Source of the DNA: JADJTT01 sp049306275
GTDB taxonomy: Bacteria; Bacteroidota; Bacteroidia; Chitinophagales; Saprospiraceae
Assembly: GCA_049306275.1 (NCBI GenBank)
Contig: JBAQQB010000168.1
Span: 1-20,955, forward strand
Direction: 5' to 3'
DNA length: 20,955 bases
Numbering within the stretch: the first letter of the stretch is position 1; every line of letters starts with the position of its first letter. Below, piece after piece: positions 7,662-16,500 of this stretch. The position numbers were made by a program, and so were the translations under genes. The notes under the pieces are model-generated. The model was not told the DNA's origin. It saw only the letters and a program-made list of their open reading frames with translations, and did no database searches.

Positions 7662-9019
7662 TATTTAATCCTCACCTTCCCCCCGATCCTCACCGAGAAG
7701 CGGTGTATTTGATCCATATTCGGCCCGATGTGGTGGCCGAAGAAGGGGCGGCTGTAGGCCGATTCGGCGAAGACTTGCAAGCGGTCGCCGATCTTGCGCT
7801 CGATGCCGAAGCCGCCGGAGAAGCTCAGGTAGGCGTTGTCGCCCAGGTTGCCGTTATTGAGCAGGCCTTTGGGGAATGTCTTTTCACTGAGCAGCGACAA
7901 CTCCGCCGCATTGGGCTCGGGCTCCATGGAGCGGGAGGATTCAATCACCTCCCTGCTGATCTGGTAGCGGCTATCGAGCACCAGGTTGGCCTCCATGCCG
8001 GCGAGCAGGTAGACATCCCAGCCGGAGCGGGTGGGCAGGAAGCCGCGGCGCAGCTGCAAGGGAATGTTGAGGAATTGGTATTGAATGCCTTCAAATGATT
8101 CGATGACCAGGTAATCAAAGGTGCCGTACATCTGCACCGGCACAGCCGGGCTGTATGCGACCTGGCTGTAATTCAGACCGGTCAGCAAGCTCCATTTCCT
8201 GCCTTCTAGGGTGAACGAAAGGCCCGCTGCGTAAGCTACGGTGTCCTCCCAATAGTCCGTCGTGCCGAAAACTTCGTCGGCCGGCGTATGCACCAGGGTG
8301 TAGTCGGAGCCCGAATACAAACTCAGGTACATCCGCGCAGGTTTCCTGACGATGGCTTTGAACGCCTCTATGCCTGCCAGTGCCGAACCTTGCGACAGCG
8401 GCTCCAGGTTGGGTATTTTCCCTTCGGGAAAAAATGCAGGTTGGAGCAAAGACGGGGCCGCTGCGGCAATTGCTGCCTGAGGCGCAACCAAGGTTTGTGG
8501 AATAACAGAAGCCTGTGGCGGCGCTGGCGGGATTCCTCTCCCTATCTCCCCCGCTGGCGGGGGCTGGGGGGTGGAAATTTCAGGCGCCTGAAAGACCTCC
8601 CACGCCGAAGGAGCAACTGCCCGGCTGTTTTTTTCCACCGCAGGCGGGTTTCCTCTCCCTATCTCCCTTGCTGGCGCGGCCACCCTTTCATTCTCCCCCG
8701 CCGGCGGGGGCTGGGGGGTGGAAAAATACTGTATCAGCGTAAAGCCCAGCAAGATCATGAGCGCCAATTCGGGCACGTGGTTGCGGTGCAACCAGTGGCG
8801 GAAGGAAAAAGCTTCGTCGATACGGCGGGCCATGAGGTCCCAGTTGCCGGGGTCGTAGGAAGGCTCCACGCGGCGCAGCTTATCGGCTGCCACGCGGTCG
8901 AATTCCTCCTCGTCGAGGAGTTCCTCCATGCGGTCCCAGTCGGGGGCGCTTTGGGGCGCCTCCAGATCGCTCAGCTTTTCCTGGATGATCTTGTCAAATT
9001 GGTCTTTCTCACTTTTCAT
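7661..9019 (-). CDS. One-TM protein with duplicated N-terminal motif and C-terminal beta-rich domain (putative sigma-linked regulator)
   Basis: 452 aa. Residues 8-36 and 40-68 are two copies of a ~29-residue motif (FDKIIQEKLSDLEAPQ... and FDRVAADKLRRVEPSY..., each ending in a PxWDxMxxxxD-like helix). One membrane helix follows at ~83-99 (ELALMILLGFTLIQYF), then a long Pro/Ala-rich linker (~100-200) containing two STPQPPPAGE copies. From ~228 a beta-strand-rich region resembles outer-membrane beta-barrel domains of Bacteroidota (RMYLSLYSGSDYTL, ..., FSVRIGGKVRIK). The start overlaps the stop of the sigma-factor gene by 11 nt (9009-9019), implying translational coupling. Position and layout fit a trans-envelope partner or anti-sigma-like regulator for that sigma factor, but no recognised anti-sigma domain was seen; function is inferred from context. 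Confidence 0.7.
   Translation of the reverse strand: MKSEKDQFDKIIQEKLSDLEAPQSAPDWDRMEELLDEEEFDRVAADKLRRVEPSYDPGNWDLMARRIDEAFSFRHWLHRNHVPELALMILLGFTLIQYFSTPQPPPAGENERVAAPAREIGRGNPPAVEKNSRAVAPSAWEVFQAPEISTPQPPPAGEIGRGIPPAPPQASVIPQTLVAPQAAIAAAAPSLLQPAFFPEGKIPNLEPLSQGSALAGIEAFKAIVRKPARMYLSLYSGSDYTLVHTPADEVFGTTDYWEDTVAYAAGLSFTLEGRKWSLLTGLNYSQVAYSPAVPVQMYGTFDYLVIESFEGIQYQFLNIPLQLRRGFLPTRSGWDVYLLAGMEANLVLDSRYQISREVIESSRSMEPEPNAAELSLLSEKTFPKGLLNNGNLGDNAYLSFSGGFGIERKIGDRLQVFAESAYSRPFFGHHIGPNMDQIHRFSVRIGGKVRIK
8533..8577. repeat. GC-rich palindromic repeat, copy 1 (intragenic)
   Basis: A 45-bp unit: a pyrimidine-rich half (TTCCTCTCCCTATCTCCC, 8533-8550) plus a half with a CCCCGCTGGCGGGG palindrome and CTGGGGGGTGG. 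On the reverse strand it encodes STPQPPPAGEIGRG. Residues 8546-8577 match 8693-8724 with one mismatch in 32. Confidence 0.8.
8650..8724. repeat. GC-rich palindromic repeat, copy 2 (split, intragenic)
   Basis: The same two halves as copy 1, but separated: the pyrimidine-rich half begins at 8650 and the palindromic half is 8693-8724 (31/32 identical to 8546-8577). The reading frame is kept, giving STPQPPPAGE, an extra ERVAAPAR segment, then EIGRG. Looks like a repeat insertion that became part of the protein linker. Confidence 0.75.
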
Positions 9020-9572
9020 GTTTCGTCATTCGGGCAGTCAGTAAGGTCTGGAGTTTCATTCTTGCTTTCACCAGATTGGAGCGGGAGGTGCTCTCCGTGA
9101 TGTCGAGCATGTCAGCGATTTCCTTGTGGCTGTAGCCTTCAATCACGTACAGGTTGAACACGGCCCGGTAGGCCGGCGACAGTTGCTGGATGGTTTCCAG
9201 TATCTCCTGTTCGGAACACCGGCTGATGGCGTCGGGGTCGGCCGTTTGCAGGTGGTAGGCCTGCTCCAGATCCTCCGTCCGCCTGCGGATGGTCTTCCGG
9301 TAGTAGTCGATCGAGGTGTTGACCATGATGCGCCGGATCCATGCCACCAGCGAAGTGCCGGGCTGGTATTGGTCGATGTGCTTGAACACCTTGATAAATC
9401 CTTCGTGCAGGATGTCGAGGGCCTCGTCGGGATTGTTGGCGTAGCGCAGGCATACGGCCATCATCCGGCTGTAGTGCTCCTCGTACAGCCACTTCTGGGC
9501 CCAGCGCTCCTTGCGCGCTACCGCCCTGACAAGCTCGGTTTCCTGCAATTGGATGGTTAGGGACAAATCCAT
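9009..9572 (-). CDS. ECF-type RNA polymerase sigma factor
   Basis: A 187-aa sigma-70 family factor of the extracytoplasmic-function type. The sigma-2 region is ~24-95: WLYEEHYSRMMAVCLRYANN, then DEALDILHEGFIKVFKHIDQ (the -7 recognition and core-binding helices) and LVAWIRRIMVNTSIDYYRK. The sigma-4 region is ~124-178 with the helix-turn-helix YSHKEIADMLDITESTSRSN. No sigma-1.1 or sigma-3 region is present. The frame is open upstream to 9686, but ATG at 9572 is preferred because a promoter match (9627-9657) lies inside the longer version and its extra N-terminus lacks sigma homology. Its final codons overlap the start of the membrane-protein gene (ATGAAAAGTGA), so the two are co-expressed; the membrane protein is a candidate regulator of this factor. 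Confidence 0.88.
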   Translation of the reverse strand: MDLSLTIQLQETELVRAVARKERWAQKWLYEEHYSRMMAVCLRYANNPDEALDILHEGFIKVFKHIDQYQPGTSLVAWIRRIMVNTSIDYYRKTIRRRTEDLEQAYHLQTADPDAISRCSEQEILETIQQLSPAYRAVFNLYVIEGYSHKEIADMLDITESTSRSNLVKARMKLQTLLTARMTKHEK

Positions 9573-9626
9573 GTACGCTTGTATTGGTCTTGGGAAAGAA
9601 CGCACTAGGCGCCATAAAGAATACAA

Positions 9627-9657
9627 CGAAAGTACGGCAATTTTCGCTGCGGAACAA
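9627..9657 (-). promoter_or_regulatory. Putative promoter of the sigma factor operon
   Basis: On the reverse strand: TTG (9655-9657), 20-nt spacer, TACTTTCG (9627-9634), one mismatch from TAnnTTTG. It would start transcription about 48 nt upstream of the ATG at 9572 and supports that start over the one at 9686. Confidence 0.5.
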
Positions 9658-9794
9658 GCTTTCCCGCACTTAGCCTTTTTCGACATAAGAGAAGGCGCCC
9701 AACTTCTTTAACAATATTTCGAATTAAGGCTAATTCTAATCCAAAACAACATGAAATTTGATGATTTTTATCATTACAAACCCCGCCAAAAGTC

Positions 9795-9827
9795 TTTGAA
9801 AGTAAACTAAAATTACCTATACTTTTG
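9795..9827 (+). promoter_or_regulatory. Promoter of the glutamate dehydrogenase gene
   Basis: TTTG at 9795-9798, 21-nt spacer, TACTTTTG at 9820-9827: full matches to both elements of the Bacteroidota primary-sigma promoter (TTTG and TAnnTTTG). Transcription would begin near 9834, giving a leader of about 47 nt before the ATG at 9881. The remaining 307-nt intergenic stretch (9573-9880) holds this promoter, the divergent sigma promoter and AT-rich sequence; nothing else was seen. Confidence 0.7.
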
Positions 9828-9880
9828 CAGTAAATTATTCTGCCAATCAGTGTTAGAAAATTCATTTAAACCGCATCGAT

Positions 9881-11155
9881 ATGAAAACCGCTGTCAGAAC
9901 CAAGACATTTTACCAAACAGTTACCGACCAGTTCAATAAAGCAGCCGACCTGATGAAGTTGGACCCGGGCGTACGGAAGATCCTCTCCGGCCCCCAGAAT
10001 GAAATCGTGGTCAACTTCCCGGTGAAGATGGACGACGGCCGCATTGAAGTGTTCAAGGGCTACCGCGTGCAGCACAACAATACCCTGGGGCCGTACAAAG
10101 GCGGCCTGCGCTTCCACCAGACCATCGACCTCGAAGCCGTGCTGGCGCTGGCAGCGCTCATGACCTGGAAAACCGCGCTGACAGCCCTGCCTTTCGGCGG
10201 CGGCAAAGGCGGCATTCAGATGGACCCCTCCAAATATTCCAAGTCGGAACTCGAACGCATCACGCGCCGCTTCACTTTCGCACTGGGTGAAAACATCGGC
10301 CCCGACTACGACATCCCCGCTCCCGACGTCAATACCGACGCCCAGATCATGGCCTGGATGATGGACACCTACCTGTCGACCAAAAACCCGGTCGACCGCC
10401 AGAACAACATCCACATCGTGACTGGCAAGCCCGTCATGTCGGGCGGTCTGCGCGGCCGCGACGCCGCCACCGGCCTCGGCGTGGTGTTCACCATCGACGA
10501 ATGGGCGAAAGACAACAAGTTCGACCTGAAAAAAGCCACCTACACCGTGCAAGGCTACGGCAAGGTAGGCTACTGGGCAGCCCACTACCTCAACCTCCGC
10601 GGCTCCAAACTCCTCGCCGTGCAAGACGCCAGCGGTTCCATCTACAACAGCAAGGGCATCGATGTGGAAGACCTCTACCAATACTGCAAAAAGCACAACG
10701 GCCTGGTAGCCGGCTATCCGAAAGCTACGGCTATTGACCGGCTCGAGTTCTTCAAGGTGAAGTCAGACATCTTCATCCCCGCCGCTCTCGCCAACCAGAT
10801 CAACGAAGAAACCGCCCCGCTGCTCGACTGCAAACTCATCGCCGAAGGCGCCAACGGCCCCACCAACACAGAAGGCGAGCAGATCTGCCTGGAAAAAGGC
10901 ATCCACATCATCCCCGACATCCTTTGCAACGCCGGCGGCGTGATCGGCAGCTACTTCGAATGGCTGCAGAACAAACGCCACGAAACATGGGAACTGGAAG
11001 ACGTCAACCGCCAGCTCCGGCAAAAGCTCGTCAAGGCCTACCGCGAGGTGGAACAAGCCGTCAGACAGTATCAAACCGACTGGAGGACAGCCTCTTACGC
11101 CGTAGCCATCTCCAACATCCGCGAAGTGTATATGGAACGCGGTATTTTCCCGTGA
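9881..11155 (+). CDS. gdhA: Glutamate dehydrogenase (Glu/Leu/Phe/Val dehydrogenase family)
   Basis: A 424-aa cytoplasmic enzyme catalysing reversible oxidative deamination of glutamate to 2-oxoglutarate and ammonia with NAD(P). N-terminal substrate domain motifs are PYKGGLRFH (71-79, substrate-binding Lys73), MTWKTALTALPFGGGKGG (94-111, K97 and catalytic Lys109) and PAPDVNTDAQIMAWMMD (146-162, Asp149 region). The Rossmann domain carries GYGKVG (225-230), then VQDASG, where an acidic residue after the second strand hints at NAD+ use, although cofactor choice cannot be settled by eye. Later conserved blocks are AEGANGPT (321-328) and NAGGVIGSYFEW (350-361). Length is typical of the ~420-residue hexameric class. 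It has its own promoter and a strong terminator, so it is probably monocistronic. Confidence 0.95.
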   Translation: MKTAVRTKTFYQTVTDQFNKAADLMKLDPGVRKILSGPQNEIVVNFPVKMDDGRIEVFKGYRVQHNNTLGPYKGGLRFHQTIDLEAVLALAALMTWKTALTALPFGGGKGGIQMDPSKYSKSELERITRRFTFALGENIGPDYDIPAPDVNTDAQIMAWMMDTYLSTKNPVDRQNNIHIVTGKPVMSGGLRGRDAATGLGVVFTIDEWAKDNKFDLKKATYTVQGYGKVGYWAAHYLNLRGSKLLAVQDASGSIYNSKGIDVEDLYQYCKKHNGLVAGYPKATAIDRLEFFKVKSDIFIPAALANQINEETAPLLDCKLIAEGANGPTNTEGEQICLEKGIHIIPDILCNAGGVIGSYFEWLQNKRHETWELEDVNRQLRQKLVKAYREVEQAVRQYQTDWRTASYAVAISNIREVYMERGIFP

Positions 11156-11159
11156 TGTG

Positions 11160-11198
11160 AACAGGATTGGACAGGATTGCGACGGATCAACAGGATTT
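11160..11198. repeat. ACAGGATT short repeats
   Basis: Three copies of ACAGGATT at 11161-11168, 11171-11178 and 11190-11197, directly between the glutamate dehydrogenase stop and its terminator. Noncoding; role unknown. Confidence 0.6.
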
Positions 11199-11203
11199 GG
11201 GGG

Positions 11204-11232
11204 AAGGCGCCACTTGCGGTGGCGCCTTTTTT
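11204..11232 (+). terminator. Rho-independent terminator of the glutamate dehydrogenase gene
   Basis: Perfect 10-bp stem AAGGCGCCAC/GTGGCGCCTT with 5-nt loop TTGCG (arms 11204-11213 and 11219-11228), followed by a run of six T (11227-11232). Confidence 0.9.
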
Positions 11233-11234
11233 AG

Positions 11235-11262
11235 TTGGCATTGGGTATTATCGCTATTTTTG
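11235..11262 (+). promoter_or_regulatory. Putative promoter of the permease-methyltransferase operon
   Basis: TTG at 11235-11237, 17-nt spacer, TATTTTTG at 11255-11262 (full TAnnTTTG match). Predicted start of transcription is ~7 nt downstream, leaving a short leader before ATG 11286. It follows the glutamate dehydrogenase terminator immediately. Confidence 0.5.
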
Positions 11263-11285
11263 CCACATCACCATCAACCGGCAAG

Positions 11286-12599
11286 ATGCCCAAAAACAAG
11301 ATCACTATACTCACCGGCGCCGCTATAGTGATCGCCAATATGATAGGCACCGGAGCTTTTACCAGTCTCGGCTTCCAGTTGAAAGACCTGAGCAATCCCG
11401 GCGTCGTGCTGACGCTGTGGATATCGGGAGGCCTGTTGGCCCTCTCCGGCGCATTCAGCTACGCTGAAATCGGCACCTTGATCCGGAAGTCGGGAGGCGA
11501 ATACACCTTCCTGTCGCAGCTCTACCACCCTGTTGCCGGCTACCTGGCGGGCTGGATATCCCTGACAGTCGGGTTTGCGGCGCCGATCGCCCTTTCTGCC
11601 ATCGCCTTTGTGGAGTATTTCCCGTTCTGGACCCCCGACGTAAAATGGACCAGCATCGCCCTGGTCGGCCTCATCACCTTTGTGCACACGCGGAGCCTGC
11701 GGGCCAGTTCCAAATTTCAAAACACCAGCACCCTGCTGAAAGTCGGCCTGGTCGCATCGCTGATCCTGGCGGGGCTGCTATTGCCCGGCTATGCAGGCGG
11801 CAGCGCCGGTAGCGGGGGCGATTTTTTCCCGGAGCTCACTTCCGCCGCATTCGCCATCGCCCTGATCTACGTGAGCTATTCGTATTCGGGCTGGAATGCG
11901 GCGACTTACATCACCGAGGAGTTCGACAATCCGGCAAAGTCGCTGCCCGTGGCCCTCATCGGGGGTACCTTGCTGGTGACGGTTTTCTACACCCTTCTGC
12001 AATTTGTCTTTCTCAAACACGTGCCCATCGGCGAGCTGGCCGGCCAGCTGAACGTCGGCACCATCGCCGCGCAGCGGATGCTGGGCGAGAACATCGGCAA
12101 CCTATACAGCCTGGCGATTTCCCTGCTCCTGATCTCAGGCATCAGCGCGATGGTCTGGGTGGGGCCGAGGGTGACCTCGAGCATCGCCGGCGAGCACCGT
12201 CTGTGGCATTATTTTCAAGCAGGCGCCGACGGCATCCCCAAGCGGGCGCTGTGGCTGCAGTTCGCCATCAGCGCCATCCTGCTGCTCACCGGCACCTTTG
12301 AGGAGATCATGATCTACTGCGGCGTTTTGCTCACTATCTCCACCATGATGACGGTGTTCGGGGTTTTCATTATACGCCGCAAAAAAGAGGGAAATCCGGA
12401 TGAGAAAGGATTCAGAAGTCCCTTGTTTCCCCTCTTCCAGGTACTGTTCCTGGCGCTTTCCCTGTGGATGGTCGCATTCGCTTTCATCTACAACACCAAG
12501 GAGACACTTTTGGGAATGAGCAACCTGCTCATCGGCCTGATCAGCTACTTCTGGAGCCAAAAACTCGACCATTCAAAACAAAAAATAGAACCTCGATGA
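11286..12599 (+). CDS. APC-family amino acid permease
   Basis: A 437-aa inner-membrane transporter of the amino acid-polyamine-organocation superfamily; substrate not determinable from sequence. The first helix carries the unwound backbone-binding motif IGTGAF (20-25). GAFSYAEIGTLIRKSGGEY is the TM2-3 signature. YVSYSYSGWNAATYITEEFDNPAKSLP is the TM6-to-loop block seen in this superfamily, where the E-x-x-NP motif precedes TM7. About 12 hydrophobic segments are visible. Start: ATG 11286 lies after the promoter; an upstream in-frame start at 11235 overlaps the promoter and was not used. Its stop overlaps the next gene's start as ATGA, implying coupled translation. Adjacency to glutamate dehydrogenase may reflect amino acid use, but a terminator separates the two units. 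Confidence 0.88.
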   Translation: MPKNKITILTGAAIVIANMIGTGAFTSLGFQLKDLSNPGVVLTLWISGGLLALSGAFSYAEIGTLIRKSGGEYTFLSQLYHPVAGYLAGWISLTVGFAAPIALSAIAFVEYFPFWTPDVKWTSIALVGLITFVHTRSLRASSKFQNTSTLLKVGLVASLILAGLLLPGYAGGSAGSGGDFFPELTSAAFAIALIYVSYSYSGWNAATYITEEFDNPAKSLPVALIGGTLLVTVFYTLLQFVFLKHVPIGELAGQLNVGTIAAQRMLGENIGNLYSLAISLLLISGISAMVWVGPRVTSSIAGEHRLWHYFQAGADGIPKRALWLQFAISAILLLTGTFEEIMIYCGVLLTISTMMTVFGVFIIRRKKEGNPDEKGFRSPLFPLFQVLFLALSLWMVAFAFIYNTKETLLGMSNLLIGLISYFWSQKLDHSKQKIEPR

Positions 12600-13252
12600 A
12601 AAAACAGATTTGCATGGCCCTGCTCGCCATGCTCTCCACAACCGCAACCACTATGGCGCAAGAACACAAGCATTCCGCCAACGAGCACATGAACCGCTCA
12701 TCCACAGACGACCTCGTCAAGCGCTTCGAATCGCCAGAGCGCGACGCCTACCAGCAGCCGGAAAAAGTACTGGAATACCTGGGTGACCTGCAAGGCAAGA
12801 CCATCATGGACATCGGCGCCGGCTCGGGCTATTTTTCGGTGAAACTGGCCGCCAAAGGCGCCAGGGTGATCGCCGCGGATGTCAGCGATGAATTTCAGGC
12901 GCATTTGAAAAAGCGCATTGAGGAAAACAACCTCAAAAACATCGAACTGCGCAAGATCCCTTATGACAGTCCCTCGCTCCAGGACGCCGAGGTGGACATG
13001 GTGTTAATCGTGAACACCTACCACCACATCGACAACCGCGCCGAGTATTTTGCCAAGGTAAAGCAAGGCACCAAAGCCAGCGGTGAGCTGGTCGTCATCG
13101 ACTTTTTCAAGACCGACATCCCCGTCGGTCCCCCCACCGACCACAAGGTATCGATCGACGAGGTCATCGCCGAGCTGAAGCAGGCGGGGTATACGGAGTT
13201 TGAGGTGGAGGTAGGGTTGTTGGCGTATCAGTACGTGGTGAGGGCGAGGTAG
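12596..13252 (+). CDS. Exported class I SAM-dependent methyltransferase-fold protein
   Basis: A 218-aa protein with an apparent Sec signal peptide (MKKQICMALLAMLSTTATTMAQ) followed by a class I methyltransferase fold. Motif I is IMDIGAGSGYFSVKLA (70-85), with the usual acidic residue at the end of strand 2 in VIAADVS (91-97). The motif IV-like strand is DMVLIVNTYHHI (134-145); LVVIDFFK follows. The fold and signal peptide are seen directly. Export to the periplasm is inferred, and is odd because SAM is cytoplasmic; the substrate is unknown. The ATG overlaps the permease stop by 4 nt, so they form an operon. The alternative upstream start at 12464 lies within the permease gene and would remove the signal peptide from the N-terminus; it is disfavoured. 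The stop lies 6 nt before the inverted repeat that borders the CHAT cassette. Confidence 0.82.
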   Translation: MKKQICMALLAMLSTTATTMAQEHKHSANEHMNRSSTDDLVKRFESPERDAYQQPEKVLEYLGDLQGKTIMDIGAGSGYFSVKLAAKGARVIAADVSDEFQAHLKKRIEENNLKNIELRKIPYDSPSLQDAEVDMVLIVNTYHHIDNRAEYFAKVKQGTKASGELVVIDFFKTDIPVGPPTDHKVSIDEVIAELKQAGYTEFEVEVGLLAYQYVVRAR

Positions 13253-13258
13253 GAGATG

Positions 13259-13401
13259 TAGTGTCGAAGTCCCCTTCGACACATGCCAAGGTTAAGCGCA
13301 CGGTGTTATGCTTAGCTTGAAGTGTACTTTTTCCTTGTTGAAAAAGTACCAAAAAAACAAGGCTTTCGCCGCTTTGCCTAAAACCGGCTAAGGCCGGATG
13401 G
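13259..13401 (+). repeat. Left inverted repeat of the cassette
   Basis: Contains two perfect hairpins: GTGTCGAAG/CTTCGACAC (13261-13269, 13274-13282, 4-nt loop) and GTACTTTTTC/GAAAAAGTAC (13324-13333, 13340-13349, 6-nt loop). From the second hairpin to ~13388 the sequence is nearly identical to the complement of 18009-18073, with one A-run length difference. The middle part (13285-13320) is more diverged. The outer hairpin sits just after the methyltransferase stop and could also act in 3'-end formation. Confidence 0.85.
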
Positions 13402-13483
13402 TTAATGCGATCTATTTATTTGAAATCGGGGGGGTATTCCACAGTAATAAAAATAATCAGACAAATCAACCCTCTTTTTTCCC

Positions 13484-13491
13484 TATCTTCC
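13484..13491 (+). promoter_or_regulatory. Weak -7 candidate for the CHAT operon
   Basis: TATCTTCC (6 of 8 to TAnnTTTG with its fixed bases TA..TT) lies 20 nt before ATG 13512, in the same position and context (TTTCC-C-TATCTT) as the element before the topoisomerase gene. No clear -33 TTG at normal spacing. Confidence 0.3.
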
Positions 13492-13511
13492 CCAACCAAA
13501 ACCTTGCCCTG

Positions 13512-16500
13512 ATGGAAAACGCCCCGCGCTCCAAAAACATCGTCTACGGCGATATCACCGCCGGCGGTAATGTGCATATCGGCGACAATATCTACGTGCT
13601 GGAACGCGATTTCCAGCACAGCGTCCTCTTCCTGCGCATCGAACCTGCGGAGGAGGAAAAGGGCTACCAGCTACAGCTGACCGTCAAATCCGAGCACGCG
13701 CGGGGACTGGACCTGCTGCACGAATCCGTGCAGGTGAACCAGCCGCCTGAACTGTTCACACTCACCGCCCAGATACAGCAGCGACGCCGGCATACGGATG
13801 GCCTCCGGCACCTGCCCGGAGAGGGCGCTACCTTGGAAACCCGCGAAGACGCCCTCGCCGCACTGCTGCACCAAACTTTCTTTTCGGGCGACACTGGCGC
13901 GGTCTGCGGCGATTTTATCGCGCTCCTGCAAAAGCGCAAAATCGAAGAACTGCTCCTGGTAATCGCTTCCGGCGACGAGCAGGTGCGCAACCTGCCATTC
14001 GAGATGGTCCTGCCGCGCCTCTTCGGCAGCTCCGGCAACCTGGCCCTCAGCACCTTCGGCCTCGTGCGCAGCGCCGAGGCCCATATCGGCGATTTCAACC
14101 TGCAAGGCGCCTTCCAGGCCGGCGCGGCGCCCCTGAAGATGCTCTTCATCACCGCCCTGCCCGAAAACCTGGGCGAAAGGGGAAAAATGCTGGAGGTCGA
14201 AGAAGAACAACGCAAACTCATCGAAGCGGTCGGACACCTGGAAGCCACAGGTGACAGCAGGCCCAAGATCGCGATAGAATGGCTCGACAACGCCTCCCTG
14301 GAAGAAATCGATCAGGCCCTGCAACAGCGCCGCCACGACATCGTGCACATCAGCGGGCACGGGGCCTTTCACGAGGCCGTCAAACGGGGCGTCCTCTACC
14401 TGGAAGACGCCGACGGCAACGAACGCCAATGCACCGGCCGGGAGCTGGGCGAGCGGATCAAATACCACCAGTCGGTGAAACTCGTGGTGCTGAGCGCCTG
14501 CGAAACCGCCGTAGCCGGCGCCGAAGGCACAGCCGACGACCTCGCCGCCACGGGCATTCCCGCTGTGCTCGCCATGCGCTTTTCGGTGACCGACGAGGGG
14601 GCGCGCATCTTCACCACCGAATTTTACCGCCAACTCGCCCTGGGCGCCACCCTGACGCAAAGCCTTGCCGCCGCCCGGCAGTCGTTGTGGCACGATGTGC
14701 AGGAAAAACGCCGCACCGCCCCCCAGGTGCAACACCTGGCCGAGTGGTTCACGCCCGTGCTGTACCAAAACCAATACACCGGTCCCCTCATCGATCCCCG
14801 GAAGCCCTATGCGCTGCCGGAGCAGTTTTACCCCAAGAGCGCTTTTCTCAAAGGCAAACACACCCGCCTCATCGGACAGGGGTTTATTGGCAGAAAAACC
14901 TACCTGATCCGCCTGCGGCAGCACTTCCGGCAGGGGCAGCACGTCTGCATCCACGGGCTCGGCGGACTGGGCAAGACCACCCTGGCCGAAGCCTTCGCCC
15001 ACAACTACGACAACCAAAGCCACCAGGTGCTGATCTTCCGCAACGGCAACCAGATCGAGGAAAAATATATCATCGATCAACTACTGCTGCGCTTCAAAGC
15101 CCTGCAGCCCGCGGCCTACCTCCTGGCACAGATCGAAGAGGCGGTCAACAGCCCGCAGGTGCCCCCGCTGGAGAAGCTGCAATACCTGATCGACAACTAC
15201 CTCGCCGGCCGGAAAATCATCCTGATCTTCGACAACTTTGAAGACGTGCAGGTGTCGGAAGAAGGCGCCCTGCAGCGCGAGATCGCGGCGCCGGCGCTCC
15301 GCGATTTCCTCCTGTACCTCCTCGACAAGGCCCCGGCAGGCTGCCACGTATTATTCACCACCCGCTACAAAATCGCCGGGCTGGAAATGGTCCGGCACCT
15401 GCCCGTCGACAAGCTGAGCTATGCCGAACAGTGGCGGTATATGCGGTATTCCGGCGTTTTCCGCGACAAGTTTTCCATGACCGATTTCGAAGCGGTGCAT
15501 CGCCGCCTCGACGGCCACCCCCGCGCCCTGGAATACCTCGAAGGACTGGTGCGCATGGACCCCGCCTTCAACTGGCAGGAATTGGACCAATCGCTCGGTA
15601 AAGTGGAAGAAAGGATATTCCAGAACCTGCTCCCTGAAAAAATCTGGGAACGGCTGGACGCCGGGCTTCAGGACCTCTTCACCACGGCGAGCGTGTTTTT
15701 CAGCCGCAGCCCCCTGCCCGCGCTGGCCGCCTTGACCGGCCAGGCCGAAGCGGCACTGCTGCCGGGCCTGGAAGCCTTGCGCGACTGGTCCTTGTGTTTC
15801 TACGAAAACGAAAACGCCCGCTTCGAGGTGCACGCCCTCACCCGCGAGTGGATGCGGAGGCAGGGGCGGCCGGATGCCGCCGCCCACAAAGCCCTCTGCA
15901 AACAAGCAGGGGACTTCTTCCGAAAACAACCCACTTGGGATGACGACATCCTGGCCAGGGAATACTTTGAGGCCGCAGAGGCTTGGGAGGACTTTGCTGA
16001 GATTTCGTTCGGGCTGGCGGGACACTTCAGGACAGCCGGTTTCTATAAAAAGGTATGGGATTTTAACCATGCCATTTTGGAAAAGAACATCGATGAAAAA
16101 ACAAATGCCCGCTCCTTGAACTACCTCGGTTTGGTCCTTTTAGACACAGGCGACTATGACACGGCCTTGCGCTATTTGGAACAAAGTCTGGCCATTTCTA
16201 AACAAATCGGAGACCGGAAGGGCGAGGGGGCCACTTTGAATAACATCAGCCAAATCTACAGTGTCCGAGGCGACCATGACACGGCCTTGCGCTATTTGGA
16301 ACAAAGTCTGGCCATTCAGCAACAAATCGGCAACCGCTCGGGCGAGGGGACCACTTTGAATAACATCAGCCAAATCTACAGGGTCCGAGGCGACTATGGC
16401 ACGGCCTTGCGCTATTTGGAACAAAGTCTGGCCATTTCTAAACAAATCGGCGACCGCTCGGGCGAGGGGAACACTTTGAATAACCTCGCAACTACTGCTT

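Noticed and set aside
9573..9686. N-terminal extension of the sigma factor
   Set aside because: A promoter-like TTG-N20-TACTTTCG lies within it, and the extra residues do not resemble sigma region 2.
12464..12595. Upstream start of the methyltransferase-fold protein
   Set aside because: Would overlap the permease gene deeply and bury a clear signal peptide; ATG 12596 gives a normal ATGA overlap.
13398..13511. Upstream in-frame start for the CHAT protein
   Set aside because: The ATG at 13398 lies in the end of the inverted repeat, and the extra residues are low-complexity (NKNNQTNQ); the shared N-terminal motif begins after 13512.
13671..15080. Long reverse-strand open frame opposite the CHAT gene
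   Set aside because: Overlaps a gene with intact catalytic motifs on the other strand and shows no recognisable domain.
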